DNA from: Coemansia sp. RSA 1804
Lineage: Eukaryota > Kickxellomycota > Kickxellomycetes > Kickxellales > Kickxellaceae
DNA length: 64,000 bases
Assembly: GCA_027578815.1 (NCBI GenBank)
Contig: JANBTH010000003.1
Coordinates: forward strand, 1-64,000
Direction of reading: 5' to 3'
The translations under genes were made by a program, and so were the position numbers. Every line of letters begins with the position of its first letter. The stretch's first letter is position 1. Below the pieces are notes generated by a model that saw only the letters and a program-made list of their open reading frames with translations, was not told the DNA's origin and ran no database searches. Below, one piece after another: positions 61,913 through 64,000 of this stretch.

Positions 61913-63098
61913 TGTTTTTTCTTATTTATACACTTGGTTGTACCGACCAGTGCTAGTAAATACTATTTTTGTATATGTGCAAAGGGAATGATAGGCAAGG
62001 TGCTTTCATTGATCAAGTAAAATAAATATAAAACAAAAGCATTATTGACAAAGACAAGCAATGCCAGTAAAAGTAGAAAAGTACAGTTTAGCAAATAGAT
62101 CTCTTTCTTTCTTTCTTTCCCCACACAAACACACAGTGGATATAATGTAAAACAATATCCACAAAATATTCCCTTTTTGTTCAGGATGGGGAAGGGAATA
62201 CAACTAATACTTTGAAAATTGTTGTCATGCTGTTATTATTTTAGGATAGCAATGGCTAGATATATAAAAAGGGTTATCTTCACTTGATTGAATATCCTAG
62301 TTTTATATTTTTGCAAGAATCCAGACATTAACGAAAAGGAGATTCCAAGCATTCCTCCACGCACTTTTTCTTCTTCAATGACTGAGCTGACATGATGTGG
62401 TGACTTGTGCGTGTGTGGAGGTGTGTGAGGAAAAAGGCGGAGATGAAGTGTTTAAAAAAGCAATACAATGCTTTATTTCCATTAAATATTGGTCTCAATT
62501 TAATCTGATCACCGCGCATTCAATGGTTTGCTGTAACCCTCTCTAACTTTCAAGAAACGAAAAAAACCAAAGCAGAGCTTATCTGCGGTGTTCTTTTATT
62601 CTTTTCTTTCCATCATCATTATCGTCATCAAAATATTTCTTAACTATTTTATTAGCATATACTAGCGTATTATCTATTAGATTGTGCCAGTGTTGGCGGG
62701 GAGGCGTTTTCTCTTTCTTTTCAGGTTGATTCTTTCCTACTTTCTTGTTGCTTTTCTAGCGCAAGAAAGAGGAAAAGAGAAAGAAGGTGAAAAAAGCAAG
62801 CGTTGGAGAGCAAAAAAAAATAGAAAGTCAGTCATCTCGCGCACATTAGCAATCACTTGTAGGGTGCAAGGGAATGTTAGCATCACTGCCGTCAACAAGA
62901 CACATACTTCCGCTTCAGTCGCTATCCAAACGCCAGGGATTCAGCTCGGTATTATTTATTCGTTCACCACCACACAGCCGTATCAGAAGCAGCGTCAGCA
63001 GCAGCAGGAGTAGCTATATAGTACGGCCCTGTGTGTGTTTATACCGATCGTTCGCGTCAAGTGGTCAACCGACATCGCAACGGCCAACGTCAGTAAGA
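61913..63098. promoter_or_regulatory. Divergent region, tetraspan 2 / ABC transporter
   Basis: About 1.2 kb between divergent ATGs, with a TTTC run near 62103-62118. The 109-codon plus-strand frame at 62684-63013 ends in a Gln run just before the transporter; I regard it as part of the leader region. A TAG lies in frame upstream of the transporter ATG. Confidence 0.4.
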
Positions 63099-64000
63099 AT
63101 GGATAGGGAGACTTCGCCGCTGCTCCAGCCAAGGCTCCCGATGCGGCAGCTGACGAGGACGGTTGCGCGCGGCAGCGACGGAAGGTACTACTCGACAGTG
63201 CCGCGGGACGAGCGGCCACCAACACCAGAGCCGGAGCAAGAACCAGAGAAGGGAAAAGAGAAAGAGGCGGAAAAAGATCAAGCACCAGCAGAACTAGGCA
63301 AAGACCCAGAGGAGGCGCGGGAACAAAGGACAGGCAAGACGTGGATGCGGCTGCTGCGACTGGCGCGGCCCGAGTACAAGATGCTGGGCGGCGCGGTGGG
63401 GCTTCTGTTCGTGTCATCGAGTATCACGATGGCGGTTCCGTTTGCGATGGGCAAGATAATCGATATGGTGACGAACACGGAGGCGGCGATTCCGCTGGGG
63501 CTGACGCTGAAGCAGGCATTCGTGGGACTCGGCGGAGTGTTTGTTCTTGGCGCGGCAGCCAATGCGGGCCGCGTGGTGTTGATCCGCACGGCGGGCGAGC
63601 GCATGGTTGCGCGGCTCAGACGACTCGTGTTCGACCGGATCATGCGCCAGGACATGGCGTTCTTCGACCGGAACCGCTCCGGCGATCTGGTGAGCCGACT
63701 CACTGGCGACACTTCGGTCGTCAGCAAGAGCATCACGAACAACGTTTCGGACGGACTGCGGGCGGCGATATCGGCAGTTGCGGGGGTGGGGATGATGGTG
63801 TATGTGAGTCCCAAACTGACGGCCGTGATGCTTGGTGTGGTGCCGCCCATTGCGCTGTGGGCCGTGGTGTACGGGAAGTTCATTAAGAAGCTGTCGCGGA
63901 AGACGCAGGAGGCCGTGGGCGATCTGACCAAGGTTTCCGAGGAGCGCATTGCCAATGTGCGCACGGTGCAGGCGTTCTCGCGCGAAGCACAGGAGGTTGC
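63099..64000 (+). CDS. Mitochondrial ABC transporter, ABCB10/MDL type (5' part, cut by window end)
   Basis: The frame is open from the ATG at 63099 to the window edge, 300 complete codons with no stop. A basic N-terminus (MDRETSPLLQPRLPMRQL, then ARGSDGRYYST) and a Lys/Glu/Pro-rich linker precede the type-1 exporter membrane domain. That domain starts WMRLLRLARPEYKMLGGAVG and contains SSSITMAVPFAMGKIIDMV, DRIMRQDMAFFDRNRSGDLVS and EERIANVRTVQAFSRE, closely matching the ABCB10/Mdl1 half-transporter family of the inner membrane. The nucleotide-binding domain must lie beyond 64000. The substrate in fungi is debated (peptides or haem-related compounds). GC-rich like other housekeeping genes. Confidence 0.9.
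   Translation, partial: MDRETSPLLQPRLPMRQLTRTVARGSDGRYYSTVPRDERPPTPEPEQEPEKGKEKEAEKDQAPAELGKDPEEAREQRTGKTWMRLLRLARPEYKMLGGAVGLLFVSSSITMAVPFAMGKIIDMVTNTEAAIPLGLTLKQAFVGLGGVFVLGAAANAGRVVLIRTAGERMVARLRRLVFDRIMRQDMAFFDRNRSGDLVSRLTGDTSVVSKSITNNVSDGLRAAISAVAGVGMMVYVSPKLTAVMLGVVPPIALWAVVYGKFIKKLSRKTQEAVGDLTKVSEERIANVRTVQAFSREAQEV

Noticed and set aside
62684..63013. 109-codon ORF before the ABC transporter
   Set aside because: Hydrophobic then Lys-rich low-complexity sequence without a domain. It lies in a different frame from the transporter and probably within its leader.

Overview
The window is nuclear DNA of a fungus. Spliceosomal GT-AG introns, an RNA polymerase II TFIIB, a tetraspan PI synthase, mitochondrial presequences and a cytoplasmic tRNA-Ala all fit this. 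A recognisable SMG1-type PIKK (absent from the common ascomycete yeasts), a relic of a Fanzor/TnpB-like element and several F-box/LRR-like genes point to an early-diverging lineage. Kickxellomycotina/Zoopagomycota is my best guess, but it is an inference and not shown by the sequence. Base composition is bimodal: housekeeping genes are GC-rich, and they are separated by AT-rich intergenic or accessory DNA (about 24.3-28.1, 37.2-38.5 and 51.2-55.1 kb).

Layout. 0-3 kb: CTP synthase. 4-14 kb: three members of a family of secreted proteins with low-complexity stalks (4.2, 6.6 and 13.2 kb; the fourth is at 38.6 kb), a large F-box-like gene and an aldo-keto reductase. 14.9-23.1 kb: an ADCK2-type UbiB kinase-like gene, then three TFIIB-family genes within 5.3 kb, interrupted by tRNA-Ala(CGC) and phosphatidylinositol synthase. 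23.5-27.4 kb: a tandem duplication of a cassette made of an F-box/LRR gene and a convergent tiny Cys-rich ORF; the Cys-rich ORF is intact in one copy and has a stop codon in the other. 28.1-29.8 kb: a paralogue of the 9-kb F-box-like gene. 30-37 kb: an 1808-residue protein that looks like a domesticated hAT transposase fused to a Gln-rich tail, and a separate Gln-rich protein.

38.5-51.2 kb is a dense housekeeping block: stalk protein 4, SMG1, PFS2 (one intron), NUF2 and UTP7. 51.2-55.1 kb is an AT-rich island with two paralogous micro-genes, an 81-bp direct repeat pair enclosing a strongly folding GC-rich element, and a decayed Fanzor/TnpB-like transposase C-terminus. 55-64 kb: mitochondrial thioredoxin, a three-exon RRM protein, two tandem MARVEL-like tetraspan proteins, and the first 300 codons of a mitochondrial ABCB10/MDL-type transporter that runs off the window.

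The genes do not form one pathway. Recurrent themes are mRNA biology (TFIIB, PFS2, SMG1, RRM protein), local gene duplication (stalk proteins, TFIIB, F-box genes, micro-genes, tetraspans) and mobile-element remains or domestication (hAT, Fanzor).
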